Source: Plicaturopsis crispa FD-325 SS-3 (Eukaryota; Basidiomycota; Agaricomycetes; Amylocorticiales; Amylocorticiaceae). Taken from it: a DNA stretch of 64,000 nt. Position 1 is the first letter of the stretch. Every line of letters begins with the position of its first letter. The stretch is taken from NCBI GenBank assembly GCA_000827205.1, contig KN832554.1, positions 3,369,815 through 3,433,814 of the forward strand, in the 5' to 3' direction. Made by a program: the position numbers and the translations under genes. Positions 47,507-58,081 of the stretch are shown here, one piece after another. The notes beneath the pieces were generated by a model. It was not told the origin of the DNA, did not search any database, and saw only the letters and a program-made list of their open reading frames with translations.

Positions 47507-48448
47507 GGCACAGAGGGCCCTCGAGTCGATTTTCAAAGTGAAAGTAACGAGATGTGTTTAGATTGATATGATCATAGGGTAATGCCTATCTCACGCTTGT
47601 TATCGGACGTGGTAAGGTGAAGAAGCAGAGAGATTTGAAGCGAGCCGACGCACTATACGAGTATTCCCGACCGAGGTGGACGCATTTGGTGGGCCGGATA
47701 CCCGTCTCCCTTCTTGTCACATTGTTGCCCAAGTACCACTCGTGCATGGTAGGTGTAATGAAGGGAGCCCTGCAGGTACAGTGATTCAAATCCACGTATT
47801 TTGAAACCCTGCGGCCTCGTGCTGAAGGACGTGGGCTTGACGTTGCTGATACCGGGGCGGCTAAGCAGAATGTTTTCCTCGCGATGAACACCTGCGTAGA
47901 ATGAATGCGTGAGATGCGCGTTTTCCAAGATAACGCCGATAAAGGTCACGAGAATACGCGGGGAAGACGTACCGAATGGGCATTGCACTTATCAGACACG
48001 GAAAGATAAGTAAAGAAGATACTTGCGCGCGAGGAGTCGGAGACACGGTGCTGCCTTCTACGCGTCCGGGTGTGGTGGAAGGCTGGACCAGCGCTGACTG
48101 GTAATACACCCTTGTCACCGTGCTTTCATGCTCGTTTGCTACAGAATGACCAAAGAGTGACGCCGCGTCTTGCCTGAATGCAGAGATATGTCCGAAGGAC
48201 CTGGAGATCATCGATTTACAGAAAGCCTGGATATGTTTCGTTGATTTTCAGAGAGCTAGATTTCATTCTGCCTGAGCTCGAGGAGGTCGTCGTCGTCGTC
48301 GTTGTACGCGTCGATTTACCGGTACCGACAAAGGGCAATAAATTTCATTTTCAAATTCGGTAATTTCATCACGTGACTAGGAACGCGTCCCGCTCGCCGA
48401 GTCAGAAAATGTCGAATATTTCCATACTCCTGCATCCATCGTTCGAAA
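47507..48448. other. Divergent intergenic region
   Basis: Minus-strand frames at 47586-47988 are not protein-like enough to call. A GTC microsatellite lies at about 48285-48300. It holds the two promoters of the heme protein and the SDR. Confidence 0.4.
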
Positions 48449-49507
48449 ATGGACCTTGGCCTCAACGATACCAGTGTTCTCATAACGGGTTAGTGCGTGC
48501 AGCCTCACATAAGATACCAGGTTTTAATTCCGAGATATACTACCTCAGGTGCAAGTGGAGGCATAGGCCTCGAAACTGCTCGATGGTTTTTGGGTGCGTA
48601 CCATTCTATACGATACAAGCGGCTACACTGAATTCACCTTCGTCCACAGAAAATGGCGCGCGAGTAGTCTTGCACTATAACACGAACTCCACGTCTATCG
48701 TGCCTCTCCTAGACCAATATGGTCCTGAGCGTGCGGTCGGCGTCAAAGCCGACCTGGCATCCGAAAAGGACGTCCAGCGGATCTTCTCGCGCGAGGAGAT
48801 CCCTCTCTTTTGGCCCGTCCAAGTACTGGTTGTCAACCACGGATCGCATGCGCCCGCGGCGATCACGCTCGCGGACATGTCCCTCGACCAGTGGCGCAGC
48901 GCGACCGACGCGAACCTCACTTCCGCATTCCTCGTCCTGCGGGAGTTCCTGCGGGGCATCCCGTTCTTGAGCGACAAAGCGAAGGAGAACGCGAATGTGG
49001 TGCTTATTGGGAGCACGGCGGGGAAGTATGGCGAGGAGGGGCATGCCGACTATGCAGCGTGCAAAAGCGGTGAGTGTGGTCCGTGGGCGAGCTGATTGAG
49101 ATTGACGGACATCGGGACAGCTATGATGTATGGACTACTACTGTCCGCTAAGAACGAGATCGTGCGCATCGCCCCCCACGGACGCGCCAACTGCGTCGCG
49201 CCCGGGTGGGTGCACACCCCCTTGGCGGCCGAACGACTGAAGAATCCCGCTATCCTCGGCAAAGCGGTCGCAACGTCAGTCTCCCCTCCGTAGCCTACAC
49301 GAACTAATTTTCTAACGATGATTGATGGTGTGTTTTGCACGGGTACCTAGGATCCCAATGCGCAAGGTGGCGAAACCGGCAGATGTCGCGGCGCAGGTCG
49401 TACTACTCGCGTCGGCGAGGGTGAGCGGACACGTTTCGGGCCAAGTTGTTATGGTCGCTGGTGGGATGGAGGGGCGAGTGCTGCACCCGGACGCGTTGGC
49501 ACAGTGA
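48449..49507 (+). CDS. Short-chain dehydrogenase/reductase
   Basis: Starts MDLGLNDTSVLITG; after an intron ASGGIGLETARWFLENGARVV completes the Rossmann TGxxxGIG motif. VLVVNHGSHAP is the NAG-type segment, VVLIGSTAGKYGEEGHADYAACK carries the catalytic Ser, Tyr and Lys (YxxxK), and APGWVHTPLA is the usual PG motif. The end VSGHVSGQVVMVAGGMEGR matches classical SDRs of the FabG type. The substrate cannot be told. Introns are at about 48490, 48596, 49070 and 49276. Confidence 0.9.
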
Positions 49508-49622
49508 GTCAAACTGTGCGTTGTCGTGGCAGTGGACAACAGCGGCTCAAAGAAAAGAGAAGAACGTGCACAATATGTAGTATGTATGTACCATTGCGAC
49601 TATGAGATACAGTTATTTGATA
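49508..49622. other. Short convergent spacer
   Basis: About 115 bases between the SDR and ARA2 stop codons; no further feature. Confidence 0.5.
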
Positions 49623-51047
49623 TCACGGCGACGCCCACGACCAGTCCAAAAAACCAGATTGCGACATAACCTCCAAAACCTTCGCCTCCTCCGCCCTGCG
49701 CTTCGCATCATCAGCACCCCCCTGCGCCTCCCTCCACACACGCGCACTCTCATGCACCTCCCCAGTCGAGCTGAACCCCACCGCCAACGGCATCCCCAGC
49801 TCCCCCGACTCCCTATACGAATACCCCAGCGCAACATTCGCAATCCCCCCCTCCCACGCCCTCGTTTCCTCCACCACCTTCCCCAACGCGGTGCGCAGCT
49901 CGGGGGGCGCGGGGTGCCAGGCGGGGATAGAGGGCGTGAGGAGGCCCATGCTGAGCGGCGACGCGGTGAGCAGCTGCTTCACCTGCGCGCGCTCGGTGAA
50001 GTGCGGCGCGTAAAGCTTGAGGGTGGTGTTCTGGAGCGTGAGGTGGGAGTAGGAGAGGATGACGTCGACGGGCTTGTAGGGCGGGTGGTGCAGGATGAGC
50101 AGTGCGAGGCGGAGGAGGACGGGGAGGGGGTAGCCTGGCCCAGGAGGTAATTAGGTGAGTCGATGTTGGCGAGTAAAGGTGGGATGAGACATACCGGTGA
50201 TCCCGATATTCTTAACGACCCCTTCCTCCTGCAACTTCCTAAGCTCCCCAAACGCAGCCAATATCTTCCTATCCCCCTCCCCATACACCTCCGACTCCCC
50301 GCCCTCCTTCACCCCATACGCCTCCGCCTCCCCGTCCAGCGCCGCGCCGTGATGCCCGGAATTACGCGGCGTGACGCGCGCGCACACGAACTCGGTGTCG
50401 TGCAGGTACACGGTGTCGAGGTAGTGCGTGTGCAGGCGCGCGAGGCTGCGCTGCACGCTCGCGCGGATCGTCGCGGGCGAGTAGTCGAAGGACGCGCTGG
50501 AGGGCCCGTACCGCCCGCATTTCGTCATCTAGATACCATACCATACAAATCGATCAGCGGGGTGTTGTGCGCATTCGAGGGGGAGGGGGGGGGGTACCAG
50601 TTGGTAGGAGGAGCGAGGGAACTCTGGGGCTAGGATTTTGAGGACTGTTCCGAGGACGATTTCGGAGGGCCCGTAGTATGGGGAGGTGTCGAAGGCGCGG
50701 ATGCCATATCTACAACGAAAAAGGTGCCAGTAAGTATTGGGTATTTGAAAGAGAGGTGCTACGCACCGCAGGGCAAGCCGAGTGATTTGAACGGGCGTCG
50801 CGCTCGAGAGGTAGTCATCGTTGTTGTAGAAACCTGAAAAGCACGCTGCCCCGAATACGAGTGCAGGGATGTTCAATGGCCCTATGGGTTTCTGGCAACA
50901 GAAAGGTTCAGCATGTACGCAAGGAGGATGAGGAGGAGAGCTTACGATGAGTTCTCCAGGTTCTGGTGCATCGTCCGGCCCATCAGATATCTTATCGAGG
51001 GCCGGTAGATCGAAAACGGGCTGAGGAGATCCTAACGGTACCACCAT
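49623..51047 (-). CDS. ARA2: NAD-dependent D-arabinose 1-dehydrogenase (aldo-keto reductase)
   Basis: Starts MVVPLGSPQPVFDLPALDK. The aldo/keto reductase barrel is clear: LVFGAACFSGFYN, RAFDTSPYYGPSEIVLGTVLK (catalytic Asp and Tyr), LMTKCGRYG (Lys) and LDTVYLHDTEFV (His). It continues LRKLQEEGVVKNIGITGYPL, VILSYSHLTLQNT and TASPLSMGLLTPSIPAWHPAP. This pattern fits yeast Ara2, which oxidises D-arabinose to the lactone in D-erythroascorbate synthesis. A Glu/Gly-rich insert (EAEAYGVKEGGESEVYGEGD) between the His strand and the next helix is also seen in fungal orthologues, by memory. Introns lie near 50150, 50540 and 50710-50770. Confidence 0.88.
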
Positions 51048-51311
51048 TTTGACTCTTCAAGTAAGCGGGTCGGTGAACTATGCGTTAGTAGATGCTGATA
51101 TTTCAGGACCTTGAAGACTCGTTATAAGTAACAGGGAAAGGTGCCATCGACAGCGGCTATGGGGGCGGGATACCAGGCCCGCGCGCGCCGGAACAGCGAA
51201 CCAGTCAAACATCTCATATCACATTGCGCTGAAATACGACGAGAGCTATCATTTCTCTCACTGCAGGGTTCACGAAAATGAATAATTGAGGGAAAGGTAA
51301 GACATCGTGCT
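51048..51311. other. Same-strand spacer
   Basis: ARA2 promoter and 3' end of the NDUFA4-like gene; no gene seen. Confidence 0.4.
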
Positions 51312-51796
51312 CTACAGCTTGTCGCGCGACCAGCTGTACCCGAGCGGTTGAGCATGTTGTCAAGCCAGAGGCAAGCAAGCGGGGGTACGGACCTCTTCTC
51401 GAATTTCTGGTTCACAGACATCAACTTGGTGTTCTCCTCCTGCTTGATAGAATTCCAAGGTGTAGGATTGCTCCGCGTCCAGACGACTTCAAGAGTTGAG
51501 GATATTGGTGAGCAAGTCATGGGGTTATCAACGAGGATGCGTACCTTGAGGGCCCATTGCGAGGCGGTAAACGTACCACGAAGCGCCTCCGACAGCAATG
51601 CCGATGATGGCGTACCTAAATTCGCGTTTACGGTGAGTTGACCCCCGTGTTGCGAGTGCGGCTATGGGGCTTACATGGGGATTGCCTGCAGACGGAAAGC
51701 TTGTCAAAACAGACTAGCAATAATGCATGAGGAAAGACGAACCTCAATGGCAAACCAGTTCTTCATGAAGCTCGAGCCGCGACGAGGAGGGGCCAT
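51312..51796 (-). CDS. NDUFA4/MLRQ-like respiratory-chain subunit
   Basis: Five exons, 51796-51743, 51685-51675, 51615-51545, 51486-51393 and 51333-51312, encode 83 residues. The protein reads MAPPRRGSSFMKNWFAIEAIPMYAIIGIAVGGASWYVYRLAMGPQVVWTRSNPTPWNSI... and ends FEKSWSRDKL. It has the single membrane span and the VVW-T-NPTPWN motif of the B12D/MLRQ family (PF06522), inner-membrane subunits linked to cytochrome oxidase or complex I. The second exon is just 11 bases (GCA ATC CCC AT) but is needed to give the conserved AIPMY sequence. All four introns have GT-AG ends and restore the frame. Confidence 0.9.
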
Positions 51797-52360
51797 TTTG
51801 TCGAGATTTGTTGTTCGGTCAACGTTGGTGTTTGTTGGAGACAGCGTCGACGTCGAGGACCTCAGGCGGAACAAAATATTCCCACGGGGCACGATCACTG
51901 TAACCGGGACTACCCGGCGACCCAGGCCGTCTGGGCAGGTCTGGGGTCTGTGGGCGACGCCGCAAAATAGAGATGTCTGTCTGCGATGCTCATTGCTAAG
52001 TCCGCCTTATTCGCTGCTGCTTGGGTTTGTCTTCAACAATTCATAAGAGTAAATTGGGTCGTGCCATAAACATAGGGGGGTCGGAAAGTGTCCATAGACA
52101 CTTTAACGGTGTCGGCTAAAATACAGCAAAGATGTTGGCACAACGATGCCTTCCCTGCAAACTGGGAGCCGCTGGCTGCCGCAGATGTATGAACAAAATA
52201 CACAGGAAGGAAACGGGGAAGGTAAGACGTCAACAAAATAGTCCGATCAAACTGAGTGAATTAGACAGCGGCGGGTAGGCCGAGCACAGTGGACCAGAGA
52301 CTGAAGAACTGGGAGGGCGGTGAGTAACACGGCTCGAAACTGGCACACGAGGAAACTCAC
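51797..52360. other. Intergenic region
   Basis: Promoter of the NDUFA4-like gene; no protein-like frame seen. Confidence 0.4.
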
Positions 52361-52663
52361 TCATAGACAAACGATGTCACCCCAGCAGTTTTTGCACATG
52401 CAGGTGTCACCGTTCATCGCGCGATGCTCCGTCTCTAGCCGAATGCGCAACTTCTCCAACTGTTGACCCTTCGAAACGTATTTGCTTTCCCTCGCGAGAA
52501 CCACATCCGATTTGCCAGCATTAACGAACGATGCCGCGACCGCTCGCTCATCGTCACCCGACACGCTGGGTATGGTGCTTGACCCAGCAGCCGAGCCAGA
52601 GCGCGGAGTCCAGGAAAGCGGCATAAAGTTCGTAAGGAATCGTGCCGCAAGCGGCGAAGCCAT
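52361..52663 (-). CDS. Small hypothetical protein
   Basis: Uninterrupted frame of 100 residues starting MASPLAARFLTNFMPLSWTP. A helical segment (ESKYVSKGQQLEKLRIRLETEH) is followed by a Cys-rich end, CMCKNCWGDIVC. No known family. It might continue by splicing after VCL. Coding is supported only by reasonable composition. Confidence 0.4.
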   Translation of the reverse strand: MASPLAARFLTNFMPLSWTPRSGSAAGSSTIPSVSGDDERAVAASFVNAGKSDVVLARESKYVSKGQQLEKLRIRLETEHRAMNGDTCMCKNCWGDIVCL

Positions 52664-52743
52664 GATAGAAGTGAAAGATGAAGCAGGCGCCTCAGGCTCA
52701 GGGTATTCGTAAGAAGATGAAGTGGTGGTATGTGCGTGCGGGT

Positions 52744-55700
52744 TTATATGTGGAGAGGCCGTCCGAGATGCGGGGGCTGGGATGTCAGCGGACCTGTGAG
52801 TGGAATCGTTGGCTGTGAAGTCAGAAAAGAAGAATAAGTAGGCGCACTAATGGAGGGCTTTAGTGGTTTAGAGGTCGAACCATTTGCTCTGCGGGATGGG
52901 GCCACGGGAACAGCCTTGCGCTGGGGTTGGCGCATGAATGTTGAGGTAGGAGCAGCTTTCGGCTTCGCCGCGGGCTTGGACGGGGTAGGGATGAAGGAGG
53001 GCTTGTTGCTGGTGCGCTTGGGAGGAGGCGTGATGAATGAGTGCGACGAGTAGCCGGCGGGAGACGCAAATCTCGCAGTTGGTGACTTGAGAGGTGTCGA
53101 ATTCGGGGAGGCAGTGAATGACTTCAGAGCTACCGCTCGAGGGATCGAAGAGGGAGAAGGGGAGTTGCGAGCTGGGGTTGATCTGCCGTCAATTTTGGGA
53201 GTCGAGGGCGCAGTGTTGACAGAGGTTTCTTCCTGGCGGAATTGAGGGAACGTAAACGGAACAGTGTCGTCATCTTCATCCTCGTCGAAAGGCGCGAAGA
53301 ACGGTGCCGACTGCCTGGCAGGAGAAGGAGAGGCTTCGACCGTGTCGCTCGGCGATACGTACTCGGGTTCCGGGGGCGTAAATGTGAATTTGACACCCGC
53401 CACTTCCTCGCCGTCGTCGACGCTGTCAGCGCTTGTGTCAAAGCTATCGCCTTCTTGAGTGTCCTCTTCCTCCTCTTCCTCGAGTACCATTCCCAAGTTG
53501 TGGTCAGAGATAGAGACCTCAACACCGACGCTGGACGGGATAACGAACGGCGGCAAGTCGTCACCATCGGAATCGGCATCAGCCCCGAAGTGGTAGCCGA
53601 CAGAGAAAGGGCTGTCGCCCTGCTCGACCTTGCACGGAGTCTTCTGTGTGACATCGGCCTCGTCCAGGCAAGCGAAGAAACGGTCGACATCTTCAACCTC
53701 GGCGAGGGTAGAGGGGACGGGTCTTGCACCCGTAGGGAATGTCCAGGTCTTCGACAGCGAGGCGTGAGGTCCGTGCGTAGGCCTAGCGGGAATGACTGGG
53801 GCGGGCAAACGCATAGAAGGCGAAGGCGTCGAGTCACGGCTGGGGAGCGCTGAGACGACCAGATCCGGTGTGGCTTCAACATTGATTGTGCTCATGAATT
53901 CGTCCTCGGAACCGAGTGAAGATCCGTCAGGGCTGGCGAAGCTCTCGTCGGAGTCTTGTTCATCCTCATAGCCCGCAAGGCCGCTATCCTCGTCGGACAT
54001 GTCGTCTTCATCCTCCTCGACGACGGAATTCAGGGGAGGAACCTCCTTCAAAAGACTGTCGTCGACGGACTCGACGTCTGTGAAGGAGCTCTCCGAATCG
54101 AGAGAGGTGAAACCGCGCGACCTCATGGCCATAGGCTCGAAGGCGACGGGCGTCGGGGTGGCTACACCTTCAAGAGCACGCTCTGCGTCTTCCCGCTTCT
54201 TCCTCTCAGCGTCCAACGCAGCCTTGAGTTGAGCGCATTCATCCTCGACCTCGCGGCTCTTCTGGAGATCGGCCTGCAGTCTTTGGATCATTGCGTGCGC
54301 AGACACCTGTTCCTCCTTCATCAGCTCAAGCTTTTCCTCGGCGACCCTGGACGCGTTGGTGTTCTCCAGGAGCGCTTTCTCAAGCCCGGTCTTCTCGATC
54401 TCAAGCAAGCCCACGCGTGACCGCGCGACCCATGCTTCCCGACGTTCAACTTCCACACGCTTCGCAAATATTCCCACCTGTTTCTCGAGATCGTTCACGC
54501 GCGTCCTCCAGCCATCAACGTCACGCTTTAGCTCATCGCGCTCAGCTTTGAGATCAGCGATGAGCTGGAGCATCTCGTCGCTGGGCTCAGATGTAGCCAT
54601 AGACGTGTCAGAGGAAATGGACATGTGCCGGGATGACGCACGCGAGGACCGCGCCTGCGATGTCAGGGCGCGCTCAAGATCTGTAATGCGACTAAGCAAC
54701 GCATTGTGGGACTTGAATAAAAAATGCTGTTCGCTGGTGGAAAGAGGGCGGTATGGGGAGATCTCGTCGTCTGAACTCGACAGAGAGAGGTGCCGTTCGC
54801 TGGTCGGGGTCATTTCCGGCGTCGGCAGTCCAGCCTGCGAGTAGTAGGTGCTATCGGTTGAGCTCCTGTATTGAATACTACTCGGCCTTTTCGACTTGAT
54901 CCCGCGGATGGAGGCGGGAGTCGGGCTCTCAAAATCCAAGTGCAACGAGGGGCGGCGGGCGGGTGCAACGTGTTGAGAGGGGTGCTGTGCGAGCGACTGC
55001 CGGTTCATACCCAAGGTGCTGGATATCATAGCATTCGTAGCAGCAGTCTGCGGCGAGGCAGCCAGTGCAAGAGACTTCAGACCGGCTGTCCGCGGACTCG
55101 GCGTATGGGTGGGTGTGGGGAGACCACCCAAACCAGAGAAGATATGCGAATCCGGAGTGAGTGACAGAGGCCGAAGGTTCAGACTAGACGGACGCGGACG
55201 CGCCGAAGAAGGCTTGGTCACCGCAACAGTAAGACACGCAGGTTCAGCGGGCTCCGGCGCCTTCTCAGAGATATCCACAGAGCTATCGGGTGAAGGCTGC
55301 TGGGGCGTGTCTTCCTCCTCCTCTTCCTCTTCAACTAACGTCCCTAACTGGTCTTTGGACGACGAAGATGATCCAAGAAGTTTGAAGGAGTCGCGCTTAG
55401 AGGCCATCCCGCCGAAACTGGAACCAGCCCCGGGAGGGAAGGACGGTTTGCTCGCTGCAAAGGGTATAAGTTTCAAAAACATATCGGCGGCTGTCGGTCG
55501 ACTCACGGAAGTCGAACTTCTTTTCAGCCGCATTGGACGTGTCTAATTCAGGGATCTCGACCTTCGAGAACGCAACATCTCCCTTGCCTTCCAACGCCCA
55601 TAGGGCGCGACGGCGAACGGAATCCTTCTCGCCGAGGTTGATATTATCTTCGGAGAGAGAGGGTGGGAGATCGGGCACCGAAACACCCATCATTTCCGCC

Positions 55701-56105
55701 GACTCGCGGCGGGTGGAGACAGATGATCGGCGACGGTGATGCGAGTTGCGCTTGGAGGGAGGCGCAGCGGAGGCCGAGTTGGGGCGGGGAGGCATGTCGT
55801 TCGGTAGTTTGACGGAATTTTGTACAGAAGAAATGGAGAGAGCAGAAATAGAGGAAACGGATGAGATGGAAGTGTTTCGAGAGTGGGAACGAGAATGGGA
55901 GCGCCCATGCATTTGAGGTAGCTTGGCGAGGTTTGCGGCGGGGGCGTTCGATGGGCCCGAGCCTAATCTAAAAGATTCAAACTGCAGGACAAAGAGCCGA
56001 TTAGCGTTGGTGAAAGGCTTGCGATGCTACTGAGACAACACGCACCCTTTGCTTAGCTGCAATGGGCTCTTCTCTGGTCTTGTCGGATGCGTCGTATGAG
56101 TCCAT
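52744..56105 (-). CDS. Long Ser/Pro-rich coiled-coil protein
   Basis: Start ATG at 56105 (MDSYDASDKTREEPIAAKQR), then an intron and FESFRLGSGPSNAPAANLAK. The protein is above 1050 residues. Disordered Ser-rich N-terminus (RSHSRSHSRNTSISSVSSIS), polyglutamate run (EEEEEEED), a STYYSQAGLPTPEMTPTSERHL patch, a coiled coil of about 150 residues (MLQLIADLKAERDELKRDVDGWRTRVNDLEKQV...), acidic tracts, and a Pro/Ser/Lys-rich basic end. Repeated S/TP sites suggest phosphoregulation. Domain order resembles fungal polarity or cytoskeletal scaffolds, but I recognise no family. Confidence 0.7.
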
Positions 56106-56663
56106 GATGTGTGGTTTTTTATGTGTATCTTCGATTGTTGCAGAAGGAGCGGAATTCTCTTCGTAGAGAGTGTGGTAGTGAAAGGAAAGGAAGGGACCGT
56201 ACGACGGCGGGAGCCTTGTTAGCAAGACACGGCAGAGGTGACGGCGGAGGGCAGCAAAGGCGAAACCAACCACACGCTATCGGTAAATACCTTTGCGGAG
56301 TTTCAATTCTATTCGAACGCGACGTGGTCTAAAGAAAAATCTCGTTCGCATGATTTTGTCGTCGGTCGTCGCTCCATTTATCTCTGAGCTGATGCCGCCG
56401 ACGAGCATCGCGTTGTTTCCTTTTGCCTAGCAGAAAATTCCCTCGCGCTCCTTGGATTTTTTCTTTGTGACGCCATGCCCGCGCTCAGCGCTGAGCACGC
56501 GCCCGACGCGTCCCGAGGAGCCTTTGCCAAATGCGGAAGCGTTACCCCGCACTTTCAGAGCCCTCGTCAGTTTGCTGTGTGGATCTTCATTGTTCGTACC
56601 TACCACTTATCAGACATTCCCACAGACTTGTCGGTGGTTTCATAAAGGAGCCCCTTTGTGAAG

Positions 56664-57576
56664 ATGCCCGTAGCAAAGCTCGTCCCAGAACAAACAATAT
56701 TCCTGCTGTGCGATGTGCAGACACGTTTCAGTGCGATATCCTGTTTATCCCGAGACCATGCTAAAGGCTTAACACTTCTCAGGACCTGCTATCTATGGCT
56801 TTGAAGAACTCTTGTTGACGATCAATAAAGTGCTCAAGATCGCCAAGGTCGGTCTCCTATGAGCCACTTGCGATTTCCCATAACTTTCCATAGCTTCTGA
56901 CTATGTGCCCATTCTGCAGATCTTGGAAGTACCGGTTATCGTAACCGAACAGAATCCCAAAGGTATGTTCTCGTATCGTTCACATCGGACTCCGGCTCAA
57001 ATGAGCCATAGCTCTTGGGCCTACCGTGCCGGAGATTGCACTTGATCAGCTTGGACCTCTCCATATCGGCACAATTGAGAAAACATTCTTCTCCATGGTC
57101 ACGCCCGAACTCAAGTCCCTCCTAACGAACAGTAGACCCGCGACCAAATCTGCCGTGTTATTCGGAATTGAGGTGCGTATAAACCATTTACCGTTTTAAC
57201 TGCATGCCGATGTACATTTAACCACATATGTTGTCAGTCACACGTCTGTGTCCTACAGAGTGCGCTGGACCTCATTGAGCTGGGGTATGATGTGCACATC
57301 CTCGCGGATGGTGTATCTAGCTGCAATAAGGAGGAGGTACCGTATGCACTTGCACGGATCGCACAAGCCGGCGGGGTGATTACCACAAGCGAGAGCGTAT
57401 CATTCCAGCTCCTGCGTACGTGACCGGAAAGTAAGTTCTTACGATATTCTGACGGTCTACATTTTCCAGGAGAGTCCGGGAGCCCAAATTTCAAGCAATT
57501 CTCTGCCGTTATCAAGGAGGAGAAAGATAACACCAAGAAAGCGGTTGGAAAACTGCTGCGCCGTAGCTCCCTATAG
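56664..57576 (+). CDS. Isochorismatase-domain hydrolase (ISOC-like)
   Basis: Starts MPVAKLVPEQTIFLLCDVQTRF; the first intron (56731-56782) restores RPAIYGFEELLLTINKVLKIAKILEVPVIVTEQNP. The Asp (LCDVQ), Lys (GTIEKTFFSM) and Cys (FGIESHVCVLQSALDL) of the isochorismatase triad are present. ILADGVSSCNKEEVPYALARIAQAGG and the C-terminal QLLQESGSPNFKQFSAVIKEE match the eukaryotic ISOC1/2 group of cysteine hydrolases. No targeting signal. Substrate is unknown in fungi. Confidence 0.9.
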
Positions 57577-58081
57577 GTTTCTTTCACCGAAGGGACATGG
57601 TAGTGGCATACATGTCAGGGCCTCGTTGGCTGCCTCCAATGCCCGAGTCATCTTGGACTTTAATGCTACGGGAAATACTTGGGGCCTAGTCGGCATTCAG
57701 AGCTGACTGGTCGGGTCGCTGTAGCCGGAACTTGACCCAGTGTCGAGCCCTGCTTCGCGTCCTCGTTTCTTGTTGGTGGTTCCTGTCCGATATTATTTCA
57801 TAGATGCTTTCCTTGAACGCGCATGTCTTTTAACTTCTGTCAGTACATGGTGTGCGGCGAGATTCCGGGGAAAACGTATCGCTGGAAATCTAGCAGGTCT
57901 TCCCAAAAAGGAAGGTGACGTCGAAAGCAATCTGGCCCCGCCCCGGCGTCACGGTTCGTCCAGTCCCCTCCTCGACCAAATCTCCGCTCTCCATCCAGAC
58001 ACCACACACTGCACCCATATCCCCCGCGTTGCCCCGCGTTGTCTCTTTCTCTCTCTAACTTCCACTTGCACTCTGTACAAT
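57577..58081. other. Intergenic, hexokinase promoter
   Basis: The last 100 bases before the start at 58082 hold pyrimidine-rich tracts (CTCTCTCT) typical of strong fungal 5' regions. No gene seen. Confidence 0.4.

Noticed and set aside
47760-47830. tRNA T-loop-like GATTCAAATCC
   Set aside because: No matching acceptor, D or anticodon arms around it.
47653-47988. Minus-strand frame of 111 codons
   Set aside because: Composition is uneven and no motif, splice or start evidence supports it.
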